In this document: piece by piece, positions 1-9,730 of the stretch
Numbering within the stretch: the stretch's first letter is position 1
Layout of the letters: each line of letters starts with the position of its first letter
Source: an uncultured Polaromonas sp.
Lineage (GTDB): Bacteria > Pseudomonadota > Gammaproteobacteria > Burkholderiales > Burkholderiaceae
Direction of reading: 5' to 3'
Length of the DNA stretch: 24,985 bases
Assembly (NCBI GenBank): GCA_946479075.1
Contig: CAMLDT010000025.1
Coordinates: 1-24,985 of the forward strand
The notes under the pieces: generated by a model
Databases searched by the model: none
What the model saw: only the letters and a program-made list of their open reading frames with translations
What the model was told of the DNA's origin: nothing
Translations under genes and position numbers: made by a program

Positions 1-640
1 GCGAGCCGTATTCGAGCAGCCACTTGACCGCCGTCTTGGGGCCGACCTTGGGCACACCGGGCACGTTGTCCACGGCGTCGCCGACCAGCGCCTGGTAGTC
101 CACCATCAGGCGTGGCGGCACGCCAAATTCAGCCTCGACCCCGGCCAGGTCGCGGCGGCGGTCGTTCATGGTGTCGATGACGGTGATGTGTTCATCCACC
201 AGCTGGCTCAGGTCCTTGTCGCCGCTGGAGATGATCACCTCGATGCCCTGCTTCGACGCCATGCAGGCCAGCGTACCGATCACGTCGTCGGCCTCCACGC
301 CCGGGACGTCGAGCACCTTCCAGCCGAGCAGACGCACCACCTCGTGGATGGGTGCCACCTGGCTGCGCAGGTCGTCGGGCATGGGCGAGCGCTGGGCCTT
401 GTAGGCGGGGTACAGCGCATCGCGAAAGGTGGGGCCCTTGGCATCAAACACGCAGGCCGCATAGTCGGCACGCACATCCTTGCGCAGCTTTTGCATCATG
501 TTGACCATGCCGCGGATGGCGCCCGTTGCCGGGCTGGCCGGATCAGCCGGATCGGCCCGCAGGTCGGGCATCGCATGGAAGGCGCGGTACAGATAGCTGG
601 AGCCATCCACCAGCAGCAATGTTTTTTTGTCGGTGCTCAT
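1..640 (-). CDS. polA: DNA polymerase I, N-terminal part (runs off the window)
   Basis: The first 213 codons of a minus-strand gene are visible; the 3' end lies outside the window. The reading gives the 5'-3' exonuclease (FEN-like) domain of DNA polymerase I, which removes RNA primers and fills gaps in replication and repair. Visible family motifs in order are VDGSSYLYRAFHA near the N-terminus, VFDAKGPTFR, YKAQRSPMPDDL, GVEADDVIGTLA, SGDKDLSQLV, and the helix-hairpin-helix stretch around DAVDNVPGVPKVGPKTA. The acidic metal-binding residues in these motifs are intact. The start is the ATG at 638-640, which gives the usual MSTDKKTLLLVDGSS beginning. The gene is divergent from the DUF2782-like gene, with only 54 bp between their start codons. 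The polymerase domain cannot be assessed. Confidence 0.96.
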   Translation of the reverse strand, partial: MSTDKKTLLLVDGSSYLYRAFHAMPDLRADPADPASPATGAIRGMVNMMQKLRKDVRADYAACVFDAKGPTFRDALYPAYKAQRSPMPDDLRSQVAPIHEVVRLLGWKVLDVPGVEADDVIGTLACMASKQGIEVIISSGDKDLSQLVDEHITVIDTMNDRRRDLAGVEAEFGVPPRLMVDYQALVGDAVDNVPGVPKVGPKTAVKWLLEYGS

Positions 641-646
641 GGGCCC

Positions 647-652
647 ATTTTG
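647..652 (-). promoter_or_regulatory. -10-like box just upstream of polA
   Basis: CAAAAT on the minus strand ends 6 nt before the polA ATG. No purine-rich Shine-Dalgarno fits in the gap and no good -35 hexamer is visible. It may drive a leaderless or very short-leader transcript. Weak by itself; see the finding on recurrent close -10 boxes. Confidence 0.3.
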
Positions 653-682
653 CCCGCTCTATCCACGGCCGCGCCGCCCCCC

Positions 683-688
683 TACAAT
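683..688 (+). promoter_or_regulatory. -10-like box TACAAT upstream of the DUF2782-like gene
   Basis: TACAAT lies 6 nt before the ATG at 695. The gap (GTTCCC) has no Shine-Dalgarno sequence. The -35 match 17 nt upstream is poor (3 of 6). This would give a leaderless or near-leaderless mRNA for the 695 gene and thrB. Confidence 0.35.
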
Positions 689-694
689 GTTCCC

Positions 695-1072
695 ATGCAA
701 CACCCGATCTGCTCCCTTCTGCTCGCCGCTGCTGCGGTGTTGGCCGGCGCCCCGGCCCTGGCCCAGACGGCGGCATCCGCCCCGGCCCCTGCACCCGGGG
801 CAACGCCAGCGCCGGCCCTGCAGCCTGGCACCAACCCGGCCAGCCGGCGCCCGGAGCAGGCGATCCAGCGCATCCGCACGGAAGACGCGGGCTCGCGCAT
901 CGACGAACTGCGCGTCGGCGGTGAAACCCAGAGCATCACGGTGCAACCCAAGGCCAATGTTCCGGCCTATGAAGTGTTGCCCTCGGATTCAACCCGGGGT
1001 GGCGGCACCGAGCCGTCCAAATCAGGCGCCGGCGCCACCGGCAGCCGTGTCTGGAACGTGCTGAAGTTCTAG
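695..1072 (+). CDS. small exported protein, DUF2782-like
   Basis: 125 residues. It begins with a clear Sec signal peptide (MQHPICSLLLAAAAVLAGAPALAQ, cleavage probably after ALAQ). An Ala/Pro-rich spacer follows, then a short conserved-looking C-terminal domain (IQRIRTEDAGSRIDELRVGGETQSITVQPK, then YEVLPSD) that resembles the DUF2782 family of betaproteobacterial periplasmic proteins. Function is unknown. The ATG at 695 was chosen because it starts the signal peptide; a longer in-frame opening from 188 would run antisense through polA and is rejected. It lies 36 bp upstream of thrB on the same strand and is probably co-transcribed with it, an arrangement I recall as common beside polA in Comamonadaceae. 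The DUF assignment is from memory of the family and would need a profile search. Confidence 0.82.
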   Translation: MQHPICSLLLAAAAVLAGAPALAQTAASAPAPAPGATPAPALQPGTNPASRRPEQAIQRIRTEDAGSRIDELRVGGETQSITVQPKANVPAYEVLPSDSTRGGGTEPSKSGAGATGSRVWNVLKF

Positions 1073-1108
1073 CCTTTCGTTCCCAGCGCCCGGTTTTCAG
1101 TTTCAGGC

Positions 1109-2095
1109 ATGGCCGTTTACACTGAAGTCTCGCTTGACGAGGCCGCTCCCCTTTTGCAGTCGCTTGGCCTGGGCCAGTTGCAAACCATCCAGCCCTGCGC
1201 GGGTGGGATCGAAAACACCAACTATTTTGTGGACACCGACCAGGGCCGCTACGTGCTGACCCTGTTCGAGCGCCTGAGCTTCGAACAGCTGCCGTTTTAC
1301 CTGCACCTGATGAAACACCTGGCGCAGCACGGCATCCCGGTGCCGGAACCGCAGGCCATCGTGGCAGGCGATGCGGGCGCACCCGGCGAGATCCTGTTGC
1401 GCCTGAAGGACAAGCCCGCCGCGGTGGTGGACCGGCTGCGCGGCCGCAGTGAACTGGCTCCCACACCCGTGCATTGCGCCGCCGTCGGTGAAACCCTGGC
1501 CCGCATGCACCTGGCCGGGCGGGACTTTGATCGCAGCCAGCCCAACCTGCGCGGCCTGGCCTGGTGGAATGAAACCGTGCCGGTGGTGCTGCCGCATCTG
1601 GACGAGGCACAGCGCCGGCTGATCCTGTCCGAGCTGGCCTACCAGAACCATGTCGCAGGCTCTTCCAGCTGGCAAGCCCTGCCGCGCGGACCCATCCACG
1701 CCGACCTGTTCCGCGACAACGTGATGTTCGACAGCGAAAACGGCACGCCGGTGCTCACGGGATTTTTTGATTTTTATTTCGCCGGTTGCGATCCCTTTGT
1801 GTTCGACATTGGTGTCAGCCTGAACGACTGGTGCATCGACCTGGACAGCGGTGCGCACGACGCGGCACGGGCCGATGCCTTCCTCGCGGCCTACCAGTCG
1901 GTGCGGCGGCTGAATGCCCAGGAGCGTGCGCTGCTGCCGGCGATGCTGCGCGCCGGCGCCCTGCGCTTCTGGATTTCGCGGCTGTGGGACTTTCACCTGC
2001 CGCGCGAAGCCGCGTTGCTGCAGGCGCACGATCCGCAGCACTTTGAACGCGTGCTGCGCGAACGGGCCTGCCACCCCCCCACCCTGTCGGACTGA
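1109..2095 (+). CDS. thrB: homoserine kinase, ThrB of the aminoglycoside-phosphotransferase fold
   Basis: 328 residues, the usual length for proteobacterial ThrB of the choline-kinase-like fold, unrelated to the GHMP-type E. coli ThrB. It phosphorylates L-homoserine with ATP to O-phosphohomoserine, the penultimate step of threonine synthesis, in the cytosol. The N-terminal MAVYTEVSLDEAAPLL and GGIENTNYFVDT (about residues 32-43) form the nucleotide-binding lobe. The Brenner-type catalytic motif HADLFRDN is at 197-204, and the metal-binding aspartate of the DFG-like segment lies in GFFDFYFAG at about 218-226. NDWC at 239-242 is also typical. The gene follows the DUF2782-like gene closely. The next plus-strand gene is 154 bp away. 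No sign of damage. Confidence 0.95.
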   Translation: MAVYTEVSLDEAAPLLQSLGLGQLQTIQPCAGGIENTNYFVDTDQGRYVLTLFERLSFEQLPFYLHLMKHLAQHGIPVPEPQAIVAGDAGAPGEILLRLKDKPAAVVDRLRGRSELAPTPVHCAAVGETLARMHLAGRDFDRSQPNLRGLAWWNETVPVVLPHLDEAQRRLILSELAYQNHVAGSSSWQALPRGPIHADLFRDNVMFDSENGTPVLTGFFDFYFAGCDPFVFDIGVSLNDWCIDLDSGAHDAARADAFLAAYQSVRRLNAQERALLPAMLRAGALRFWISRLWDFHLPREAALLQAHDPQHFERVLRERACHPPTLSD

Positions 2096-2249
2096 AGCAG
2101 CCCAGCCCGCGCCCGCGAAAACTTGCAGGCCCGCCTTCTTTTCAAGCAAACTCGAGCGCTGGCGTTAAATTGTTCACTCTGGCGGCCTTTTTTCCACAGC
2201 AGCCGCGAACCTCTTGCTTCCGGACCCCCTCAACACGCCATCGCCTTCC

Positions 2250-3032
2250 ATGAAACTCAACATCGTTCCCGCACGCACCGGCATCACATGGGTCAAACTC
2301 GGTATCCAGACCTTTTTCAGGCAGCCGCTGGCATTGGCGGGACTGTTCTTCCTGTACATGGCAGCGGCCACCCTGGCGTCGTTCGTTCCCTTTGTGGGCG
2401 TGGTGCTGGCACTGGCCATCGTGCCGGCCGCGACGCTGGGCCTGATGGCCGCCACCCTGGAAGCCACCAAAGGCCGTTTTCCGATGCCGGCCATTCTGGT
2501 CAGTGCCTTCCGTGCTGGCCAGCAGCGCGCGCGCGCGATGATGTTGCTGGGCTTTCTGTACGCCGCAGCCTGCCTGCTGATCGTGTCCATCGTGCCCCTG
2601 TTCGCCGATGCGCCGGTCAACCGCGAAAGCGCGCTCACGCCCGGCATGCAGGGTGTGATGCTGCTGGTCATGGTGCTCTACCTGCCGGTGTCGGTGCTGT
2701 TCTGGCATGCACCGGCGCTGGTGCACTGGCACGGCGTCAGCCCCGTCAAGAGCCTGTTTTTCAGCGGTGTGGTGGTCTGGAAGAATGCCGGCGCCTACAC
2801 CCTGTTCGGCATCGCCTGGATGGTGGTGCTCATGGGGGTCGGTCTGCTCGTGACCTTGCTGGCAAGCCTGCTGGCCAGCCCCGAAGCCGCCGCCGCACTG
2901 GTCATGCCGGCCGCCCTGCTGATGGCCGCGATGTTCTCGACCTCGATTTATTTCACGTTCCGCGACAGTTTTGAAACCAGCGCCACCGACAACGACAACG
3001 ACACCGTCAACCCTCCGGGAGAAACTCCATGA
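2250..3032 (+). CDS. six-helix membrane protein, BPSS1780 family
   Basis: 260 residues. About six hydrophobic segments are visible at roughly 27-47, 49-70, 97-118, 133-155, 183-208 and 213-236, followed by a short hydrophilic Asp/Asn-rich tail. The N-terminal pattern MKLNIVPARTGITWVKLGIQTF and the length match the BPSS1780-type inner-membrane proteins of Burkholderiales, which have no established function. I chose the ATG at 2250 because it gives this family beginning; a start at 2214 would add 12 residues and has no better support. The stop codon overlaps the start of the next gene (ATGA at 3029-3032), so the two are probably translationally coupled and may share a role at the cell envelope. 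The 154 bp upstream hold no clear promoter. Confidence 0.8.
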   Translation: MKLNIVPARTGITWVKLGIQTFFRQPLALAGLFFLYMAAATLASFVPFVGVVLALAIVPAATLGLMAATLEATKGRFPMPAILVSAFRAGQQRARAMMLLGFLYAAACLLIVSIVPLFADAPVNRESALTPGMQGVMLLVMVLYLPVSVLFWHAPALVHWHGVSPVKSLFFSGVVVWKNAGAYTLFGIAWMVVLMGVGLLVTLLASLLASPEAAAALVMPAALLMAAMFSTSIYFTFRDSFETSATDNDNDTVNPPGETP

Positions 3033-3748
3033 CCCAGCACCTGCTGCAAGGCCGGCAAGACAAAGAACTCCTGTGGCATCAGCGGCGCGACACGCTCAAG
3101 GCCGCGGCCGCGTGGGTGGCGCTCGGCGGGTTGCCGGCAGCGATGGCGCAGCAGCGCAGCAACATCGTTCAACTGACCGGTGATGCCACGCTCAACGGCG
3201 CGCGCCTGAACCCGCAGCAAACCATACAGACCGGTGACGAGATCCTGACCGGGCCGGGCTCGTCACTGGTCTTCGTGATCGGCAATGCGTCCTTTCAGGT
3301 GCGCCAGAATTCCCGCCTGTCGGTGGAGCGCGGCAGCTCCCTCAACGCCGTCAGCCTGCTGCGCCTGCTGACCGGCGCGGTGGCCAGCGTCTGGGGCAAA
3401 GGTGTCAACCGCAGCATCGTCATGCCCACGATCACCGCCGGCATCCGCGGCACCGGTGTGTATGCCGAGGTTTTTGCCGACCAGGGCGACCGCAATTATT
3501 TCTGCAACTGTTATGGCACGGTGGACGTGGCTGCCGGCAATGAAAAGCGCGTCTCTCAGGCCGACTACCACCAGTCGTTCTGGGGCGACGCCACTGCCCG
3601 GGATGGCCAGATCCTCACGCCGGCGCGTGCGCTGAACCACAGCGACGAAGAACTGGAGTTCCTCGCCGGCCTCATCGGCCAGCGCACGGCCTGGCAAATT
3701 GCCGGCCGAAAAGGCAACAAGGACGGCAGTGGAAAGATGAGCTACTGA
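3029..3748 (+). CDS. exported FecR-domain protein with Tat-like signal
   Basis: 239 residues. The N-terminus carries HQRRDTLKAAAAWVALGGLPAAMAQQ. The twin arginine at 19-20 with a hydrophobic stretch and an AMA-QQ cleavage site suggests Tat export. The mature part has a FecR-like beta domain: GDATLNGARLNPQQTIQTGDEI, then SSLVFVIGNASFQVRQNSRLSVERG, then LRLLTGAVASVWG and TITAGIRGTGVYAEV. This domain is shared by FecR anti-sigma factors and many standalone periplasmic proteins. There is no N-terminal anti-sigma region and no sigma-factor or TonB-receptor gene nearby, so classic iron-citrate signalling is not supported. A Shine-Dalgarno (GGGAG) lies inside the end of the upstream membrane protein gene, with which it overlaps by 4 bp. 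A CNC pair (FCNCYG) lies in the C-terminal half. Function unknown. Confidence 0.8.
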   Translation: MTQHLLQGRQDKELLWHQRRDTLKAAAAWVALGGLPAAMAQQRSNIVQLTGDATLNGARLNPQQTIQTGDEILTGPGSSLVFVIGNASFQVRQNSRLSVERGSSLNAVSLLRLLTGAVASVWGKGVNRSIVMPTITAGIRGTGVYAEVFADQGDRNYFCNCYGTVDVAAGNEKRVSQADYHQSFWGDATARDGQILTPARALNHSDEELEFLAGLIGQRTAWQIAGRKGNKDGSGKMSY

Positions 3749-3802
3749 CCGGATTCGGCGCCCTGCGCGCCAGCTAACTCCGTAGCTCAATAGCTCAGGA
3801 AC

Positions 3803-4642
3803 TCAATAGGCTTGGCCCGAAGCCCCCTGCAGCTTGCGCACCAGGCCAACCAGTTGCGGCCGGACTTCCGTCATCAGGAACTCGGGTGAAAGATTGAACC
3901 CCGGTCCGCCACAGCTGACCACCATCACCGAGCGACCGCTCTCCGGCCGGAAAGCGGCGGCGATGGCATTCACATCCTTTTGCCAGCCGCCGAAAGAGGC
4001 GCAGCAGCCATGTTCGCGGTAGTGCGCCAGCGCCTGCTCGATGCCGGCCCGCGTGGCCGGCCAGGCCTGTTCGTCGTGCGCGCGTATCCGCTCCATCAGG
4101 TCGGCCCGTTCGCCCTCGCTGCAGCCGGCCAGGTAGGCGCGCCCCATGGCGGTCTGGGCGACGGGAATGCGTGAGCCCACATCCAGGCTCAGGGTGAGCG
4201 CCGATTCGCTGCGGCAGTTCTCCACATAAATCATGCTGAGCCGATCACGTATGCCCAGCGACACCATGGCCTGCGAACTGTCGGCCAGCTCCTGCATCAG
4301 CGGCCGCGCGATCTGGCGCATGTCCATGCGCGCCAGCATGGCACCTCCCAGCGCCAGCACGGCGCTGCCGAGGCGGTAACCGGCCGCTCCCTTGCCGTCG
4401 CTGGCCGGCACCAGATAACCCTGGCGCGTCAGGGTGTAGGTCAGCCGCGAAATCGTTGACTTCGGCAAACCGCAGCGCCGGGCCAGTTCCTGGTTGCCGA
4501 GCATGCGGTCCCGTGATCGAAACGCGCTGAGAACCTCCAGCCCGCGTGCGAGGGCCGTCACGAAATGACGGTCCTCCTTGGCCTGGACCGGCTTGGCCGG
4601 GGGCCGGGTTGAAGCGGAGGGTTGGCGTGTGGGTGTCGTCAT
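3803..4642 (-). CDS. IclR-family transcriptional regulator
   Basis: 279 residues from the ATG at 4640-4642; an upstream extension to 4735 would run through the operator and is unlikely. The N-terminal winged helix-turn-helix is clear (LEVLSAFRSRDRMLGNQELARRCGLPKSTISRLTYTLTRQGYL). It is followed by the effector-binding GAF-like domain (YRLGSAVLALGG through NAIAAAFRPESGR to the C-terminus). IclR proteins are dimers that repress or activate catabolic or uptake genes according to a small ligand. The gene is divergent from the substrate-binding protein gene at 4825. Two near-identical palindromes lie between them, one over this gene's own presumed start site, which suggests autoregulation together with control of the neighbour. 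The ligand is unknown. Confidence 0.92.
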   Translation of the reverse strand: MTTPTRQPSASTRPPAKPVQAKEDRHFVTALARGLEVLSAFRSRDRMLGNQELARRCGLPKSTISRLTYTLTRQGYLVPASDGKGAAGYRLGSAVLALGGAMLARMDMRQIARPLMQELADSSQAMVSLGIRDRLSMIYVENCRSESALTLSLDVGSRIPVAQTAMGRAYLAGCSEGERADLMERIRAHDEQAWPATRAGIEQALAHYREHGCCASFGGWQKDVNAIAAAFRPESGRSVMVVSCGGPGFNLSPEFLMTEVRPQLVGLVRKLQGASGQAY

Positions 4643-4652
4643 GATGGCATTA

Positions 4653-4669
4653 GTTCTGCACAGTGGAAT
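4653..4669. promoter_or_regulatory. IclR-type operator half 1 (next to the iclR-family gene)
   Basis: GTTCTGCACAGTGGAAT, an imperfect palindrome. It differs from the second site at 4784-4800 at only 3 of 17 positions. It lies 11 bp upstream of the regulator's ATG and overlaps the likely transcription start, consistent with autorepression. Confidence 0.6.
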
Positions 4670-4673
4670 TTTC

Positions 4674-4701
4674 ATTCTAACCCCGCCAGAAACACTGTCG
4701 C
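4674..4701 (-). promoter_or_regulatory. possible promoter of the iclR-family gene
   Basis: On the minus strand TAGAAT (4674-4679) is preceded by GCGACA (4696-4701) at 16-bp spacing. The proximal operator sits immediately downstream. The match is moderate. Confidence 0.35.
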
Positions 4702-4783
4702 CTGTGTGCCTCGATGAGGGCATGCCCCTAGACATGACGATGCGGCCGCCTCACAGAATGCGGTAGCCACTTGGTGGCAGATT

Positions 4784-4800
4784 ATTCTGCACAGCAGAAT
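4784..4800. promoter_or_regulatory. IclR-type operator half 2 (before the substrate-binding protein gene)
   Basis: ATTCTGC-ACA-GCAGAAT, a perfect 7+3+7 inverted repeat 24 bp upstream of the start codon at 4825. Spacing and symmetry fit an IclR-family operator. Binding by the adjacent regulator is an inference from position and from the second copy at 4653. Confidence 0.65.
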
Positions 4801-4824
4801 TCATAAAACCCGAGGAGAAACCCC

Positions 4825-5964
4825 ATGATTCTGAACAACAGGCACTGGTTCGCCGTGCTCGCCCTGGCGGCCACACTGGTCCAGGCCGCCCCCGCACGCG
4901 AGGACATCGTGATCGGCCAGGTGGCGCCGCTGACCGGCACCATTGCCGGAACCGGCAACGAATACGTGGCCGGCGGCGCCGCCTACTTCGCCTGGGTCAA
5001 TGACAACGGCGGCATTTACGGCCGCAAGATCCGCGTCTCGCTCAAGGACGACAGTTACAAGCCGGACCAGACCCTGGCCCTGACGCGGCAAGTGCTGGCC
5101 GAGGACAAGCCGCTGGCCCTGTTCGGTTTTGTCGGCACCGGCAACGTGCTGGCGCTGAACAAAAACCGCGTGCTCGAAGACGCCGGCATCGCGCTGCTGG
5201 CGCCCTACACCGGCGCGCAGGATCTGCGCGAACCCACGAACCCGAACATCTTCCACATCCGCGCCAGCTACACCGACGAAACCGCGCGCATGGTGGAACA
5301 CCTGCACACCATCGGCCTGCGCCGCTTCGCCGTGATGTACCAGGACGACCCTTTCGGCAAAAGCGGGCTGGCGGGCGCAGAAACCGCGCTGCAAAAACTC
5401 GGCCTGCAGGCGGTGGCCAAAGGCGGTTACGACCGCACCAAGCCCGAGGAAGTGGATGCCGCCGTGGCCGCCATCGCACCGGCCAACCCCGACGCCATCA
5501 TCATGGTCTCGGTCAACCGGGCGTCCGCTGCCTTCATCAAGAAGATGCGTGCCCAGGGCAGCAAGGCCCGGCTGTTCAGCATCTCGGTGGTGAATTTCAA
5601 GGAACTGCTGAAAAACGCCGGCGAGGACAATGCGCGCGGCATCGGCATCTCCCAGGTCATGCCCTACCCCTATTCCACGCTGGCGCCGGTGGCGCGCGAG
5701 TTCCAGACCCTGATGGCCAAATACCAGCCGGGCAAGGTGATCTCCTATGCCAGCATGGAATCCTTCATCGCCGCGAAGATTCTGGTGGAGGCCATCCGCC
5801 GCAGCGGCGCCGACCCGACACGCGCCAAGATCATCACCCAGCTCGACAAAATGAACAGCTACGATGCCGGCGGCTTCAAGGTGAGTTTTTCACCGGACAA
5901 CCATGTGGGCTCGAAATTTGTCGAAGTGACGGTGATTGGCCGCGACGGCAAGCTGCTGCGATAA
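4825..5964 (+). CDS. ABC transporter periplasmic substrate-binding protein (LivJ/LivK type)
   Basis: 379 residues. It has a Sec signal peptide (MILNNRHWFAVLALAATLVQAAPA) followed by a type-I periplasmic binding fold: DIVIGQVAPLTGTIAGTGNEYVAGGAAYFAWVN, GGIYGRKIRVSLKDDSYKP, then VSVNRASAAFIKKMRAQG. This is the Peripla_BP_6 layout of branched-chain amino acid, amide and aromatic-acid binding proteins. The ligand cannot be read from sequence. A strong Shine-Dalgarno (GAGGAG, about 4812-4817) fits the ATG at 4825. No permease or ATPase genes are adjacent, so this is an orphan binding protein that would have to use a transporter encoded elsewhere. Such orphans with divergent regulators are frequent in Burkholderiales. 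Expression is probably controlled by the divergent IclR protein through the palindrome at 4784. Confidence 0.92.
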   Translation: MILNNRHWFAVLALAATLVQAAPAREDIVIGQVAPLTGTIAGTGNEYVAGGAAYFAWVNDNGGIYGRKIRVSLKDDSYKPDQTLALTRQVLAEDKPLALFGFVGTGNVLALNKNRVLEDAGIALLAPYTGAQDLREPTNPNIFHIRASYTDETARMVEHLHTIGLRRFAVMYQDDPFGKSGLAGAETALQKLGLQAVAKGGYDRTKPEEVDAAVAAIAPANPDAIIMVSVNRASAAFIKKMRAQGSKARLFSISVVNFKELLKNAGEDNARGIGISQVMPYPYSTLAPVAREFQTLMAKYQPGKVISYASMESFIAAKILVEAIRRSGADPTRAKIITQLDKMNSYDAGGFKVSFSPDNHVGSKFVEVTVIGRDGKLLR

Positions 5965-5979
5965 AACCCCGGGGCCGCG

Positions 5980-6348
5980 TCAGGCGGCCGCGCGGCGCAC
6001 TTCCAGGATTTCGTAATCGATGGCTTCGCGGTAAACCTTGGGGTCGCTCAGGGCCAGATGCAGCAATATCTTTGCCGCTTGCGCCTTGATCACACGGCCC
6101 ATCAGGGCGCCCACAAGCACCATCGGCAAGCCCCACCAGAAAAAGCCGGACAGCGCCAGCGCTGCGCCTATGCCCAGCAAGGGCAGCGAAATACCGACCA
6201 CGAACAGCCGGTGCCTGACGTATTTTTGCGCGCGCTCGGGATTGACGATCAGGCGAAAACGGCCCATGGGCAACCCGGTCCGGAACTCCTGGTGGCTCAC
6301 CTCCAGGGTGGCGTCGTCTGCGGGCGGGCTGTTCTCGTTCTCGTTCAT
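5980..6348 (-). CDS. small membrane protein, unknown function
   Basis: 122 residues. An acidic hydrophilic N-terminus (MNENENSPPADD) is followed by a cytoplasmic-looking basic stretch and two hydrophobic segments at about 50-67 and 69-85 (VVGISLPLLGIGAALALSGFFWWGLPMVLVGALMG). The C-terminus is amphipathic (AAKILLHLALSDPKVYREAIDYEILEVRR). I do not recognise a named family. It is convergent with the substrate-binding protein gene (15 bp between stops) and follows uvrD on the same strand, with 58 bp between the uvrD stop and this start. It could therefore be transcribed with uvrD. Codon use resembles its neighbours, so it is probably a real gene. Confidence 0.72.
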   Translation of the reverse strand: MNENENSPPADDATLEVSHQEFRTGLPMGRFRLIVNPERAQKYVRHRLFVVGISLPLLGIGAALALSGFFWWGLPMVLVGALMGRVIKAQAAKILLHLALSDPKVYREAIDYEILEVRRAAA

Positions 6349-6406
6349 CGTGGTTGTCTCGGGGCGGTTGATCGGGTCCGCAGCATCTTACCCAAGGGCA
6401 TGCGGC

Positions 6407-8845
<2,439 letters not shown>

Positions 8846-8850
8846 CCCTC

Positions 8851-8879
8851 ATTGTAGAAAGCCACGATGCGCCAGTCAT
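8851..8879 (-). promoter_or_regulatory. uvrD promoter candidate
   Basis: Minus strand: ATGACT (8874-8879), exactly 17 bp, then TACAAT (8851-8856), then 5 nt (GAGGG) to the uvrD ATG. The -35 matches TTGACA at 4 of 6. It is the best-formed of the close-in promoters here. It overlaps the start of the divergent gene at 8867. Confidence 0.5.
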
Positions 8880-9589
8880 TTTTCAGGCGAGTATCCATTC
8901 TTGCCCTCCCCCTCCTTGTGCTTGGCGCCAGCCTGGCGCAGCCCGTCCGCGCACAGTCTTCATGCGCCAGCGATGGACAGCCCCACCCGGCCACCCTGCT
9001 GGAGCGTTTTATCAGCGCGGATTGCCGCGACTGCTGGGACGATGCGGCCACGCCCCGAGCGCGGCGCGGCGACCTGGCACTGGACTGGGTGCTGCCCGGC
9101 ACGCTGGGGGACGAAGCCCCGCTGTCGGCGGTGGCCAGCCGTGATGGACTCAAACGCCTGGAAGCCCTCAAGCTCGCCGCACCGGCACGCATGAGCCACG
9201 AGGTCACGCCGGTTTCGATACAGGGTCGCCTGCGGGTGGCGCACGGGCTGCCGGTGTCAGGTTATATCGGCGCCTCGATGGGCTTGCAGCGCGTGCAGCA
9301 GCAGGCCGCCCCTGCCCCCTGGACCGCCTGGCTGGCACTGGTGGAGATCGTCCCAATGGGCACCGAAGGCTCGCCGGTCACCCGGAATCTGGTCCGAAAC
9401 CTGCTCCAGCCCTTATGGGACGGCCGCAAGCAGCTATCAAAAGGTGAGCACCTGGGCTTTCTGGAATCGCGCGTCATGAACATTCCGGCAGGCGCAGACC
9501 CGTCCCGGCTGGCGGTGATCGGCTGGGTGGAAGACGCCAGCGGGCATGTGTTCGCGGCGGCCCAGTCGCGTTGCCGGCCGGCGCGCTGA
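8867..9589 (+). CDS. secreted protein with a CxxC motif, unknown function
   Basis: 240 residues. A Sec signal peptide is clear (MRQSFFRRVSILALPLLVLGASLAQPVRAQ, cleavage probably near residue 30). The mature N-terminus reads LLERFISADCRDCWDDA with a CxxC at 53-56. The hydrophobic stretch plus CxxC is reminiscent of thioredoxin-like DUF1223 proteins, but the rest is not similar enough for me to assign that family. The C-terminal half is predicted to be beta-rich (HLGFLESRVMNIPAG, LAVIGWVEDASGHVFAAAQSRC). It is divergent from uvrD with 21 bp between start codons, so its promoter must lie inside the uvrD 5' coding end. It is followed by the terminator-like hairpin at 9665. The gene carries a copy of a dispersed 17-bp motif at 9433. 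Confidence 0.75.
   Translation: MRQSFFRRVSILALPLLVLGASLAQPVRAQSSCASDGQPHPATLLERFISADCRDCWDDAATPRARRGDLALDWVLPGTLGDEAPLSAVASRDGLKRLEALKLAAPARMSHEVTPVSIQGRLRVAHGLPVSGYIGASMGLQRVQQQAAPAPWTAWLALVEIVPMGTEGSPVTRNLVRNLLQPLWDGRKQLSKGEHLGFLESRVMNIPAGADPSRLAVIGWVEDASGHVFAAAQSRCRPAR
9433..9449 (+). repeat. dispersed 17-bp motif, diverged copy in the CxxC protein gene
   Basis: GCTATCAAAAGGTGAGC, 14 of 17 identical to the copy at 13739. Both share the longer 5' context AAGCAGCTATCAAAA. Confidence 0.45.
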
Positions 9590-9605
9590 ACCATGGGCTT
9601 GCGCA

Positions 9606-9618
9606 TATAGCGGCTATA
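9606..9618. promoter_or_regulatory. 13-bp palindrome upstream of guaC
   Basis: TATAGC-G-GCTATA, a perfect inverted repeat between the CxxC protein gene and guaC. It could be an operator, but no adjacent regulator gene is a clear partner. Confidence 0.3.
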
Positions 9619-9653
9619 CGGCAGCCCGTGGCCCGCCGGGCCGCAGCATCGCC

Positions 9654-9659
9654 TAAAAT
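9654..9659 (+). promoter_or_regulatory. -10-like box TAAAAT upstream of guaC
   Basis: TAAAAT is a good -10 for Burkholderiales, but no convincing -35 lies 16-18 bp upstream. A start site around 9666 would put the following GC-rich hairpin at the 5' end of the guaC leader. Confidence 0.35.
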
Positions 9660-9664
9660 CAGTC

Positions 9665-9695
9665 ACCGGGCCCAAGCAATTGCGCCCGGTTTTTT
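9665..9695 (+). terminator. Rho-independent terminator or leader hairpin before guaC
   Basis: ACCGGGC (9665-9671) pairs perfectly with GCCCGGT (9684-9690) across a 12-nt loop, and six T follow (9690-9695). It most simply ends transcription of the secreted protein gene. If the -10 at 9654 is used, it would instead be part of the guaC leader. Confidence 0.7.
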
Positions 9696-9730
9696 GTTTC
9701 CGCGCCCCGCGGAGCAAGCGCCGGTCCAGT

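Noticed and set aside
5973..5989. GGCCGC-GTCAG-GCGGCC hairpin between convergent genes
   Set aside because: A perfect stem, but it lies in very GC-rich sequence, has no T tract and overlaps a coding end. It may be chance, so it was not called a terminator.
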